Part shown: one piece after another, positions 45,960-56,263 of the stretch | How positions within the stretch are numbered: position 1 is the first letter of the stretch | Layout: each line of letters begins with the position of its first letter | Assembly (NCBI GenBank): GCA_013115135.1 | Contig: JABANP010000012.1 | Span: 1 to 64,000, forward strand | DNA from: Perkinsus olseni | Lineage: Eukaryota; Perkinsozoa; Perkinsida; Perkinsidae | Length of the DNA stretch: 64,000 nt | Direction of reading: 5' to 3' | Translations under genes and position numbers: made by a program | The notes under the pieces: generated by a model | What the model was told of the DNA's origin: nothing | The model's database searches: none | Seen by the model: the letters and a program-made list of their open reading frames with translations, nothing else

Positions 45960-46416
45960 CCTCACAGGTCTCTACGCGTCAACGTCGCGTGAGGGTGGCC
46001 GGGGTTTTCCCGGTACGAAGTAGAGATCGAACCTGCCATACCCATACGTCCCCCTTGCTGGTGACTCGGTATTGGTTGGGCCCTCCTTTACTACAAACGC
46101 TCTCATCATCTAAGCATCTGGGTTTCCGCAATCGCAGTTGTTGGTCCTGGGACTACTTAATCCTCTTTTCACCTTCTTTACTCCCTCATGCCTAGTAGGC
46201 TGCCCAGTGTGGCATGCCTCCCTCCTCGCCTTCCCTGGCTGCACGACGTAGTTGTGACGAAGTTCCTCTCAAGAGCCTCCGAGCTGATGATGAAAGATTG
46301 ATTAACCTCTGTTGTTTTAAGGCTCTATGGTTGGGTCTAACCATATCGGGATCCGCTTGCGCGGGTCGTGTGATGGGCGATAAGCTTTGAGCTTGTAACG
46401 CCCGGGCAATAAAAAA
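45960..46416 (+). mobile_element. Retroposon (SINE-like), copy 2, with 11-bp target duplication
   Basis: AATACTATTAC precedes (45949-45959) and follows (46417-46427) the element. The body matches 30926-31404 over its length, including the 5' hairpin, the B-box string and the GCAATAA end; the tail here is a short A run. It is inserted between the start of phosphotransferase copy A and the RRM gene. Confidence 0.88.
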
Positions 46417-46429
46417 AATACTATTACAC

Positions 46430-47150
46430 CTTAGTATGCCGCGCCAAAAAACGCCTCAGTAACTCCTATTTCCGCACCTCGCGTGTAGAGAAGATCATTT
46501 CCGATGAGACTTGTCATTGGTATAACCCATTTCGCGAGCATGCCCGGAATGCCTGTGATTTCGGCGAAATGCGGTATTCAATTTCGCTGATAGTTGGGCC
46601 AGTTTATTCATCTCGCCATTTACTCGGCTACGCGACACCCACCAGCCAAGCTGCTGTCTCAACTCACTAATGTCCTCGGCTCCCGGCGTAAAGGCCGCAC
46701 CCTAGGCCTTATACACTTCTCGCTACTCCCTTGGACCAAGGGCCTTGGTCGTGAATTTAAGGGCCTTACCCGCGGGATTGAACTCCTTATTCGAGGCCTG
46801 CCGCTAGAATGACTTCTTTATTCGCCAACTTGATGTCCCTATTTCGGCCCTGTCTTTACTCGCTAAAGTGACGATATCCTCGCCTACTGGCATAGCGACC
46901 TCTAGGCGTCTCTCAACGCTACAGCCCGCAGTGAACACAGAGTAGTGCCTGGTCGCAGGTTTTGTCACGTATGAATGTCAAGCAGCAGTTAGCTGAGTCA
47001 GCTTCTCAGCCGGTTATGTGTAGAACTCAGTAGGTAGCGGGTGTAGCCTCGAGCTCTGCCAAAGCGACCTCTAGGCCTAGTACGCCTCTTAAGGGCATAC
47101 AGGCTGGGTGGTGGTGCACTTGGCCGCTCCTTTCAGTTGTTTCATCCCGT
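46430..47150. other. Spacer, no gene recognised
   Basis: Words such as GGCCTTA and TTCGCC recur, but no clear unit or exon is seen. Confidence 0.4.
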
Positions 47151-47155
47151 CCCCG

Positions 47156-49777
47156 ATGTCCCAGCTTGACTTTCTGCGGGCACTGCGTGAGGAAGAGGAA
47201 GAGGATGCTCAGGAAGACGGCGAGAGGCCGACTGGGGATGTATCTCCCTTAACGTCCGATGGCAACACGGTGTCTGAGCCTGCTGAAGGGGCGGCTGCCA
47301 GTAAAGGCTGGGGTCACATACTTGCTGCACAACAGGTAGTAAAGTGAGGGAAGGTATGTGAGGATTCGGGATATCCTTCGCTGTGCGGAACCGAGTGCAC
47401 TCTTGTAGCTCTCATAGAGCGACTCGAGGTTGATAGTTCTCGTTGTGGTGTGAAGACTGTCCGGCAAATTCTCATCCAATCTTGAAAGCAATTTTCTCGT
47501 GAGTGGCTGAGGGTTTTATGACGATACTTTGAGGAGAGCTCGAAAGATGCTTCACAAATACATTTTTCGAGCTCCTAAAAATTTTCTATGAAGTCAAAGG
47601 CTCGACATTTAGGTCACACTTTTCGCATTAACCATTTAGCAACCCAACGAGGATGTCGAAAAGAGAGAAAAACTCCCCGAAACGCGTTCTCACGTTCTAA
47701 CTCGTTATAACGTGAATGGCCGACCGTCATAGAACTGATTTTTCGTTGAACGATGGTAATTGTCGCTGTGAACTGATTAAGATCGCGAGCATCTCCTTAT
47801 TCCGTGTAATATCGCACCGCCGGAAGCTCTGGCACCTTCTGGCTGAGTTTGCTTCTGGATTTGTGTGTTTTGTGGATCACGGAGATCATAATTTTCCTGT
47901 GTCTAGGATACAACGTCAGCTAGCAGTGAGCAGCCCGGAGGAAGTGGTGGTGGTTGGGGATCTATTCTGGGAGGCGGAGCGAAGCGCAAGGCAGACGAAA
48001 CCTGGGCTGAGCCTGCTTCTAAGACTGCCAAGACTGGAGATGGTACTGCGGGACACTCGGACTGCTCGTTGCTGACTCTCCGGTTTTAGAGAGCTCCACG
48101 GCCGAGTTCCCCGAGGCAGCCCATATAAAGATCCTCTTCTACGCTTCTGAAGGTATTGAGGTCTCAGCGGAAGATGTTCACAACTACAAGACGTCATTGA
48201 AGACCACAGATAAGGGGTCAGAATAGGAGTGGCTATGGGGTGTCGTACTTGGACTTGCAGGTCCGCGGCTGCACAGGAAGCTTCGACTGGTGGACCTCCG
48301 CGAGCGTTCGGGCTGTCAGGTGGGCCGCCTGGCTGTTGGGGTTTCGGATGTTGTGGTATTCAGATGAGCATGGGGAGAACGAAGCAGTTGGTGTGGCGAG
48401 CATCCCTAAGGAGGAATTTAAAGAAGTTCTGGATAAGTTGGTATGGTCGATGGACACAGACACGGAGCCCTTATGGCGGAGGGCTCATCCCAACGAGGTG
48501 GGCTGCTTCTACTACTGGCAGCGCTCCCACTTCTTGCTATGCTTCAGCTCAGCGCATATTTCAACTACGGTCTGAATGAGCAGCTCTTTCGAGAGTACAT
48601 GCTGGATAAGCAGATTTGCTTGCGGTTGGATCGGGCGAAGCGGAACAAGATCACCGTAATTTTGTGGAGTGCCCGAGTCGACCTCAAGATTCTCTCGATA
48701 CAGGTCGGGACGTATCCAGCTCAAGGGAATCTGGGCATGAACGCTGCACCGGGAGGAGGGCCGGGTCGCGGTTTACCTGGTAATAACGTCGGGTACCACC
48801 GGGGTACTTAGTCGTTCGTACCGAGCATGCGGCATCTGGAGTAACGTGAATTCCTACTACCAGCGATAGCAGTTCAGCGCAATTCCGCGCACTCAACGTC
48901 ACCGCTGAGTTATGGTATTTGGGACCAAGGAGCTTCGTAAGAAGCTTTTACGGGGCTTTCTGAGTGCAGTTCTGCCCGCCGTGGTGTTGAATTCTGAGGG
49001 TGTAGAGGTGAATTGGATCTACCGAGATCAAGTTATGGTACGTTGAAATAAGCATGGACTTTGTCATCGTAGCAGAGCTAGCATAGATGCGTGTATCATG
49101 GTGATGGCGGGCGATGTTCAGGTGGCCCTGGCCAGAGGCACATCAATCCGAGGGACATGGAGGACATGCCAGGTAGGGTACGGACGATACAGCTGTGCTG
49201 GCAGGAAGTCCCTCAGGCGCCAATGATCCCAAACGATCGCTGTATGTCTGTGGGTTCCCTGCGGAATGGGGCGAGCAGGAGCTTCACGACTTGTTCGTCA
49301 AATTCGGTAATAGAAGTTTGCTGCTGTGGGGTCCACGCACTGCTGTATGGCCAGGGCAATTGGAGAGCGTCGTTATCATGCCTAACAGAGTTGGGCACTC
49401 GAGAGGTGCTGGCTTCGTGAACTACGATGACAATGTTCTCAGTCAGCAGGTAATTTCGTGGCGCAGTGACAAGATTACAGTGGGAGTATCTTTAGGTCGT
49501 CCTGGCCATGAATGGGTATTGTGTACCAGACAGGCCTGACTGTACTCTAGCCGTCCGATTTGCGAAAGCCAAGACGCAGCAGCTGCCCGCGGGGAGCTCG
49601 GGAACGAGACTCTCATCGCGGTGGCAGTTGGGGTAAAGGAAAAGGCAAAGGGGATGGCCATGTAGGTAGCTTCTGTGTGGAGGTCGAGTGTACGGTCGTT
49701 GTCTGCAGTACGGCCGAGGCAAGGGCAAGGGGAAGGGTTGGGAGAGCAGAGGGAAGGGAGGAAGCTTTTATCACTGA
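47156..49777 (+). CDS. RNA-binding protein with an RRM and Gly/Lys-rich tail, multi-exon
   Basis: The first exon (47156-47335) starts MSQLDFLRALREEEEED and ends at GTAGTA. Later exons include a GGGWGSILGG...KRKAD segment (about 47928-48030, a possible nuclear signal), EFPEAAHIKILFYASEG (about 48090-48220) and DEHGENEAVGVASIPKEEF (about 48360-48560). LNEQLFREYMLDKQICLRLDRAK and FGTKELRKKLLRGFLSAVLP follow. The clear domain is an RRM: SLYVCGFPAEW (RNP2) and LHDLFVKFG before a 63-nt intron at about 49308, then VVIMPNRVGHSRGAGFVNYD (RNP1), then VLAMNGYCVPDRPDCTLAVRFAKAK. The end reads GKGKGKG and RGKGGSFYH. Reaching this tail from the RRM exon needs a frame change near 49575-49600 that I cannot explain by an obvious intron. 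Likely role: mRNA binding. Splicing of the middle exons is uncertain. Confidence 0.75.
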
Positions 49778-50376
49778 ACAGTTGCAATTCTCACGTATTC
49801 TCGTGTGTTGTGTGACAGTCGGGCGAGAGTGGTAGCTAGAGGTGTCAGAAAGTAGTCAATCTGGCAACAAGTCGACGGAAGAAACGCCGCCGTCCAGGTC
49901 ACCTCATCCCCTTGAAAAGGTGTAGGAACTGACCGGTATAACAGCAAATGATTGGCCTGTTCACGGCAGTACACCCTGGCAGCGCAAAGACGGCTCGGTG
50001 CAACTAGAGAATACACCCGTCCACAAATTCTCAGCATATTCGTTTTTGGGCTCGTGCGCTGCTGTCACCAGGACGGGCACGGTACTCGAAGGAGCGTCTT
50101 TCAGAGAGCCATCTCTCCATGTTTCATCCCAATACTCTTATGATATGAACACATCTTTTCGAGTTGCAGTAGGGGATAGAATGAGAACTTACGGAGGAGT
50201 TAATTGTCCCAGGCTAGCCTGAGTATTGGGAAATCGGTCGTGTAACAGCAGATGTAGAAACTAGAACACAAGAAAACGTTGATAAGTCCATACAGTCGGT
50301 ATGGCTGAGACCAATCCTGTGAGGGTCATGTGTAATGTACTGTGCAATGGTACAGTAATGGTAGAGTTTTATTATA

Positions 50377-53240
50377 CTACCCCCTTGGGGGAGTCTCTAT
50401 TCGAGGAGGGGGTCTCCAATAGGAGTAGTTGCCACACCCACTAAGACTGCGTCGATGTAGACCATGCTGAGCTCTCGGGCACCCCAGTGTTGGTCCAGCG
50501 CTGCGGGAACGGTCAGAGCTAGCGGCGAAGTCCCGGCTGGCTGGTCGGCTGATGATGGCAAGCAGTGGGCCCTGGGGAAGAGCGGCAGTGGGACTCACCC
50601 ACGGTCGGGTAGGTAGTCCGTGGACATGATCCGAATGAACTGGTTGTCCCGCAAGGAGGATGAAGACGGGCGACTGAGCTGCTCGCGCTTCTGCTTGGCG
50701 GCTCGCTTGGTGAGGTATCGAGGAGAGCTCGACGGCCGCTGTGCTCGCTGTGGGGAGGCCTCACCAGAATCTACGAGAGCCGCAGAACTGCCTGCCTGAG
50801 GGTACAGCGGAGGTCACCTGGCTGGTCACAGGGCTTCTCATCCACGAGGTCTGAAGGGCTTCCCTTGGGGAGCTCCTCTAGTGACAATAGAGCGGTGCAT
50901 TGCTGTTTAGAATTGACAAAACCTTCCCCGTCAGGAATGGGCTCCCACACACGGGATTCGCCAACGTCTTCATTCTTTCCCTGAGGGGCGATGGAGGAGG
51001 GCCGGCGGTGGCTCGGCGCCGACCTGCCCTTCCGTGCCGTCACTCCCAGCCGGTGACGGGAGGCAGTCCAGAATGTCGAGATTGACGACCTGTGAGGAGC
51101 TTCTCTTTGCTCTCATGAAGGCGAGTAGCCCTACCTTAGTGATGGACTGGTTCTCAGCCGCCCAGTCGCCTCGACTGATGACGGCGTCTAAGTCGGGGCT
51201 CTCAGCGGCCCATTCTCTCCGAAGGCTCTCCAGTAGACTCTGAGGGATCTAACCAAGCCATGCAGCCTGTTGTTACCCAGAGACGCACGAACCTTGGCGT
51301 CGAGCAGCAAGGCGTGACGAATGATGATCTCAGGATCGAAGCCTCGACACATCATCGAAGGTCGTCTCGTCAGGGGAGCCCTCCAGGGGACGGGAGGGGA
51401 TATGTCGCACAGGGCCGTGCCCCAGCCAGAAGAACCAAGCGTGTACTTGTGGATCTGAAGGCACAGGTCAACACTGAGATGTGAAAGGAGTCCATACAAA
51501 AAGTGCAGAGGCTGTAAAGGGTGTTCCACAACTTCCAATTTCAGAAGGCATTTTTTCACGCCGCGAGCGGCTGTGGGGGCCCACGCCGCGAATATCGAAG
51601 CGGAACTCGAGCAATACACTTTTGAGACACGCATCGAGCTGGGTTGGAAATATCGAGCGCTCGCGAGAAAATGCCGTCCAAAATTAGATGAGAAGCTATG
51701 GGACACCCTTTACGATGGAAAAAAGACTGCTTGTTCACCTGCAAGAGTTTCTTCTTGCGAGTCGTGGCTGGAGGAGAGTAGCTGCCGCGGTACTCGTCGA
51801 AGCTGTCGTGGCCACCGGCAGAGTGAGACGAGGTACCACCGATGTCGTTGAGGACCTGAGGGGGCCTGTGAGAAGAGAGGTAGTCGCTGTTCTTGCCTGA
51901 TGAAGTCCGGCAAAGGTCTTCTCCTTAAGGAACCTCTTAGACGAAAGGGACATGATAGCCAACGATAGCAGCAACAGACTCCTGGGGAAGCCCAAGTGCG
52001 GCGGCAAGGGCGGACAGGACGCAAAGAGAAAGTCCCACAGCCGGAGGACCTGTCATCGATCGTGATGTTGGTACGACCAGCGTGTCGTCGGGTTACAGTG
52101 GAGAGAGGCAGACTGTAGGCAAACAGGGTCATGAACCACTTGGTGGCGTACATGTCTGTGACGTCAATGAAGATGCCCTCGGCGTCGCTGATGCTTCGGA
52201 AGTGACTGAGTGGCTTTCGTGCAGGGCGGCCCAGCGGACGGTGAGCTGACTTGTCCAAGTGGGGCAGCTGCGTTTCTAGTAGTCGCGTGAATGTGAACTT
52301 GAGCAATGACAGTAGGGCCTTGTCCACAGTGAAGAGGGGTGCCAGGTTGTGTCTGTGCATCAGGAGACAGAGCAGCCAGAAGGTGTCGTCCTGAGCAGGA
52401 GGAGGGTGGTAGCTTCGAAAGGAAGGTCCATGGGCACCTCAGAATGAGTCACTTGGAGGAGCATGCCGCTGACGAAGTTCATGCCTTGGCAGTAGCCCAA
52501 GTAAGAGTTACTCGCCGCGAAGGTGTATATAACCCGGCCAAGACTGAGGGGAAGAGTCGGTGAGCGTGCGGTATGGCGATAGTTACGCGTCCAGGTTGCT
52601 GTCTTTGTTGAAGTAGTCCGAGCCCGGAAATGTCCGACGGAGGTCCCGATGCAACTCAGCGGCTATGGACGGGTACCTGCGGAGTTCCGTCACTCGCCAC
52701 AAAATTAGTGGGCATTCCCACACAGCCAGCTTGGTGTGACTGCTGGCAACGCTTGGGCTAGGCTGTTGGTCCTGCGTCGGTCGGTTGCACGACGGGGAGT
52801 CCAGGCCCTGCTCGGTGGCAGCCTTCTGACGGGCCGACTTAGAAGGGGGAGTCGCCGCAATAGCTTCTTCCGGCGTTGACGACCAAGCCACTTTGTCGCC
52901 GCGCAAGCCTGGACCAAAGGCATGCACATGAGCACAGTCTGTCAGACCAACCCGTGCAGAGCTTTGCGTAGGTGCCTGGCCTGAGCTGCTCCCTCCAGCC
53001 CATCACTGCTCGCCAGCACAGCGCCCGAAAACGGGGAGGGGCACCGATCCGAGCCAGCAACGACCTAAGACGCTCTAGGCGCCCTCGAAGCTTCAGAGAA
53101 ACTGACCGGAACCCATTGGGGTCGCCGTTGTAGGAGTCGGTAAAGTCGCCGTCTTTGAGAAGCTTGAACCACCGTATCAGTCTCTCTTTGTCTGAGCTCT
53201 CCGAGGTTGACAACGCCTGGACGAACTCCTGGACGGTCAT
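50377..53240 (-). CDS. TBC-domain Rab GTPase-activating protein
   Basis: TBC proteins accelerate GTP hydrolysis by Rab GTPases through Arg and Gln fingers. Supported exons: 53240-52952, 52908-52587, 52543-52438, 52390-52097 and 52049 to about 51980. They read IGAPPRFRALCWRAVMGWREQL (TBC start), then LHRDLRRTFPG (Arg-finger motif). GYCQGMNFVSGMLLQ follows (Gln-finger motif), then DTFWLLCLLMHRHNLAPLF, WFMTLFAYSLPLST and VLRLWDFLF. Both fingers are present, so catalytic activity is expected. About 50 residues of Ser/Pro/Gln-rich linker are inserted before the Arg finger. Exon 5 ends at CATCAG followed by GCAAGA, a plausible GC donor. C-terminal exons are less certain; a basic exon at about 50590-50757 (RYLTKRAAKQKREQL, ends at GTGAGT) probably belongs to this gene. 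Confidence 0.85.
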
Positions 53241-53249
53241 TTCGTATCT

Positions 53250-54700
53250 GTGGGACGCCCTGAGTTTCCCGTTGTTTCTGTGCGCTCACAAAAATTGTCT
53301 CCTTTTTCTGCTGCCCGGTTGGTCACGGGGAGTGACTTCGGTCACTCGGTCGCGAGGAGCTCCTTCCCGGTCGCCCTCTACGCCTGGCTGAGCTGAAGAA
53401 AAGTCCTGTTTTACCAGTCTGCCCGCTGAGGGACTTACTCGTGTGCGCTCTGAGCTGACCGACTGCGTGGGGGGACTCTGCTGGAGCGGCGGTGGTGTGG
53501 TATCGGTATTTAGAGAAGCCACAGCCCATAGGTGAGGATTACACAGCAGCGAACATAAAAGTTCATTAATGTACTGCAAAGGAGCTGGACCTAGCCATGC
53601 TCCGCAAACCTGCGCATTTTCCCTCCGCCGTTCTGCGCGAGGCGTGACAGGGGAGAAGACTGCAAGCGAGCTAATAATAAGGCGGTAGTGTCTAGACATA
53701 CGCTAGTACGTAGGGTGTTTGCCCTATGTCACGACAGATCACGCTAAGCACATCGGCAGATCTCAGGCCGCGTTCTGGACTTCTATTCTGACTGCGTAGC
53801 ATCGTAGTCCTACGATGTACTCAAGCCTTCGGAACTTTCGGGATTTCCTTCAGCAAGAACATTTTCGGGTACCGGTTGGCAATCCTAAGACGACCTGTGA
53901 GCGCAATCAACTCCGATAAGGCGCTCCGTGTAGCCGCTGATCCCGCCACCACGGCCAGATTGCCTTCAAACTTAATGACATATCTCCTGAATACTCATGT
54001 CCGATCATCTAACGATCATCATTACCGATGCCAAACTGTCTGCTCATGCAGGACTCGTCGAAAGTTTGAACTCGGAACCACTGTATCCAAGTTAGGTCCG
54101 ACCATTTCGTATCCTCCTAGACCTAGGAGTCCTACTCAATGCGGTATTGGGATCGCGGCCCACGGGCACATTGACGTGCTCTCTAGTCTCATCCTCTGCG
54201 AAGCTTCCCTCGTGCAGCTTACCCGGCGCCAGCCTTCCGACTCAAAGCTCGAAGCTTCCCCGTCCTACACCGGCCAGACTCCTGTGAGGAGTTTGGTATG
54301 CGGAGAACTTGCCGGGTGGGCACCGGACGAAAATCGACCAGTCCAATCCGGTGGGCACTGGCTAGTTCAATCCCAAACGTTCTCGAACCACCGATGTAAG
54401 CCATTGGCCTTCGACAGCGGAGAGCGCTGAGAGATCTCAAAGAAAGGCGACGCCTTCCAGTTGGCGGGCGTTTGCTATACACGGAATTTGCTTCTAAAAC
54501 TTAAAAAAACTCTAAGGCGTCTGAGTCAGTTCCGGCTAACCGTAACGCACCTTATGTTGATATCCCAAGGGGCCGTAATAGAATGAAGAAAGGCTCTTCA
54601 AAAGGTGCCACTTGAATACACAGAGTCAACGCGCCGTTGAGGAATAGCAAGATCTTCAAGATTAGCAAGAAAGTCGTGTAGGGTTCGAATTTTTCAGCTT
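53250..54700. other. Spacer; a 184-codon frame without motifs
   Basis: A plus-strand frame at 53876-54430 opens without an ATG near its start and has no recognisable domain, so I do not call a gene. Perfect palindromes occur at 53800-53817 (CATCGTAG-TC-CTACGATG) and 54114-54129 (CTCCTAG-AC-CTAGGAG), the latter inside that frame. Confidence 0.45.
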
Positions 54701-54707
54701 CGTTTTT

Positions 54708-56162
54708 ATGATGAGCGAGCCAGCCAACAGCGAGGAGGGTCGGGAGAAGTACACCGCCCTAAAGCTGAAGGAGCTGCAGAACCTGTGCAAGGAGAAGGGA
54801 CTTCAGTAGGAAGCGTCTTTGGCTGGCTTCTACCGGAATGCGTCGACGGATCGCGTTGACTGAAGTCCGGGTGTTGAATCGACCACCTCTCCTGGATTTC
54901 AAGAGGGCTGCCAGGATCGTCTTTTACGCGTTGAGGTCACTACTGAAGGCACCCTTGACGCTCGGGAGAGGTCTATCGGAGGCCTCTGCTGGTTCTGAGA
55001 TTCAAAATCAATTCTGAAATTTTTACGCGTAAAATGCGAAATTGCGGAATGAATTCTGGGGGTCAGAATTGGCTGGATTGAGCATCTCCTGAATTTGGAG
55101 TCTTTCGGAAAGCATTGTGGACAGCTTGGTGGGGTGTCCGTCGCCTGGGAGTTGCGGATAGAGTGTGGTATGATTTTTGGTGTAGGGTCATCGGACGGAA
55201 GGATGTGCTGATATCTCGACTGGTCGAATATGACGCTGCCAATGCAGCTGAGGAGGTTACGCCCGACGTTGACGGGAAAAAAGATACTTCTTCAAGTGAG
55301 CTCGGAGGGCCCTCTGGAAGCAGCCATGGTGCTCATAAAGGTTCGCCCCGGAAGATCTCTACCGGCGTCAGCGGAAGTCCGAGAAAATCCGTGGTTGAAG
55401 CTGGCGCTCAGCAGGTCACGCCTGGAAAGACAATCATTTCTACCAGCGTGGACGCGGAGGCGACCAAGGTGAGGTCGTGATAAAACGATCGTAGTGGATT
55501 CATTTTCGAGATTCAGGTCTCTCCGACGGCCGAGAAAAGCGAGGAGCAGCGGAGGTTGGAGCGGGCCAAACGGTAGTAACGTGGATGGGCTGAGGCGGCT
55601 GCTGGAGACTTGCCTTGGTAGGTTCGGCACTGAGACTGTCGAAGACAAGAAGCTCGAGAGAGCTTTGCGGTTTGGTATGGTCAGTAAGGAGACGGAAGAG
55701 GCGAAGATGAAGGCTCGGTACTGCGGTGTCGTTGCACAATGACCGACGAGAGTGTTCGTCGTAGGGCCGAGAGATTCGCTAGTGCCCAGGATACTGAGAA
55801 TCCTGACGAAGAAGCTGCGAGGAAATTGAAAAGAGCTCAGAGGTGATAGTTTGTTAATGTTATAGCCGATGATATCGGAAGGGCAGGTTTGGGATGGTCA
55901 CCGCGGATACCGAAGCTGAGAAGAAGCGACTAAGGAGCATACGTTTTGGTACGTAAATTTGGATGATGACGGATGCCGCTTGTGGCGGAGCGCGTCGTCT
56001 GTGTCTTAATCAAGCTTCGGTTGGGTGTTGCGTGGTTACTCATAGAAGAGAAGGGGGCGTTGAATAAATCAATTTTGGAACTCAGAATCGATTTTGGTAC
56101 CGCATTTTCAGCGCAAAAATCAATCCCAGAGTCGATTCTGAGTTTCAGGATCGCTGTTTTGA
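54708..56162 (+). CDS. SAP-domain RNA-binding protein of the THO1/SARNP (CIP29) type
   Basis: Exons 54708-54805, 55186-55468, 55517-55572, 55622-55717, 55765-55842, 55887-55948 and 56149-56162 total 687 nt, 228 residues. The SAP motif is split by intron 1: LKLKELQNLCKEKGLQ in exon 1 and GRKDVLISRLVEYDA in exon 2. After a Ser/Gly-rich linker come repeated R/K-x-RFG units (RFGTETVEDKKLERALRFG, RAERFASAQD, RLRSIRFG), the hallmark of SARNP, Tho1 and MOS11. These proteins bind nucleic acid and help mRNA export with UAP56/Sub2. Length matches the family (about 200 residues). Introns 2-5 are 44-49 nt, while introns 1 and 6 are 380 and 200 nt because each contains an inverted-repeat element. The last codon set after intron 6 is short (GSLF) and could be off by a splice choice. 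Confidence 0.85.
54991..55072. repeat. Intronic MITE-like element a
   Basis: TTCTGAGATTC and GGTCAGAATT flank a centre TTTTTACGCGTAAAATGCG that is identical to 19 bases of element c. It lies in intron 1 of the SARNP-like gene. Confidence 0.65.
56078..56148. repeat. Intronic MITE-like element b
   Basis: Perfect 12-bp ends ACTCAGAATCGA and TCGATTCTGAGT, with a central GCATTTTCAGCGCAAAAAT that is the reverse of the centre of elements a and c. Its last six bases, TTTCAG, form the 3' splice site of SARNP intron 6. Confidence 0.75.
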
Positions 56163-56263
56163 CCGGGGGAGACTTTGTGGGTTGACTGGCTTCTTGAAGG
56201 CGCCTCGCGGAAGCTCAGTTTATTTTAATTAGCAGCTCATTCTCGACCCAGTGGAAGAGGACC

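Noticed and set aside
51188..51706. 172-codon minus-strand frame and the overlapping plus-strand frame with RALARKCRPKLDEKLWD
   Set aside because: Both could be exons, but neither connects convincingly to the TBC gene or to any other gene.
53876..54430. 184-codon open frame on the plus strand
   Set aside because: It has no early ATG, no motif, unbiased composition and a palindrome inside it; likely chance.
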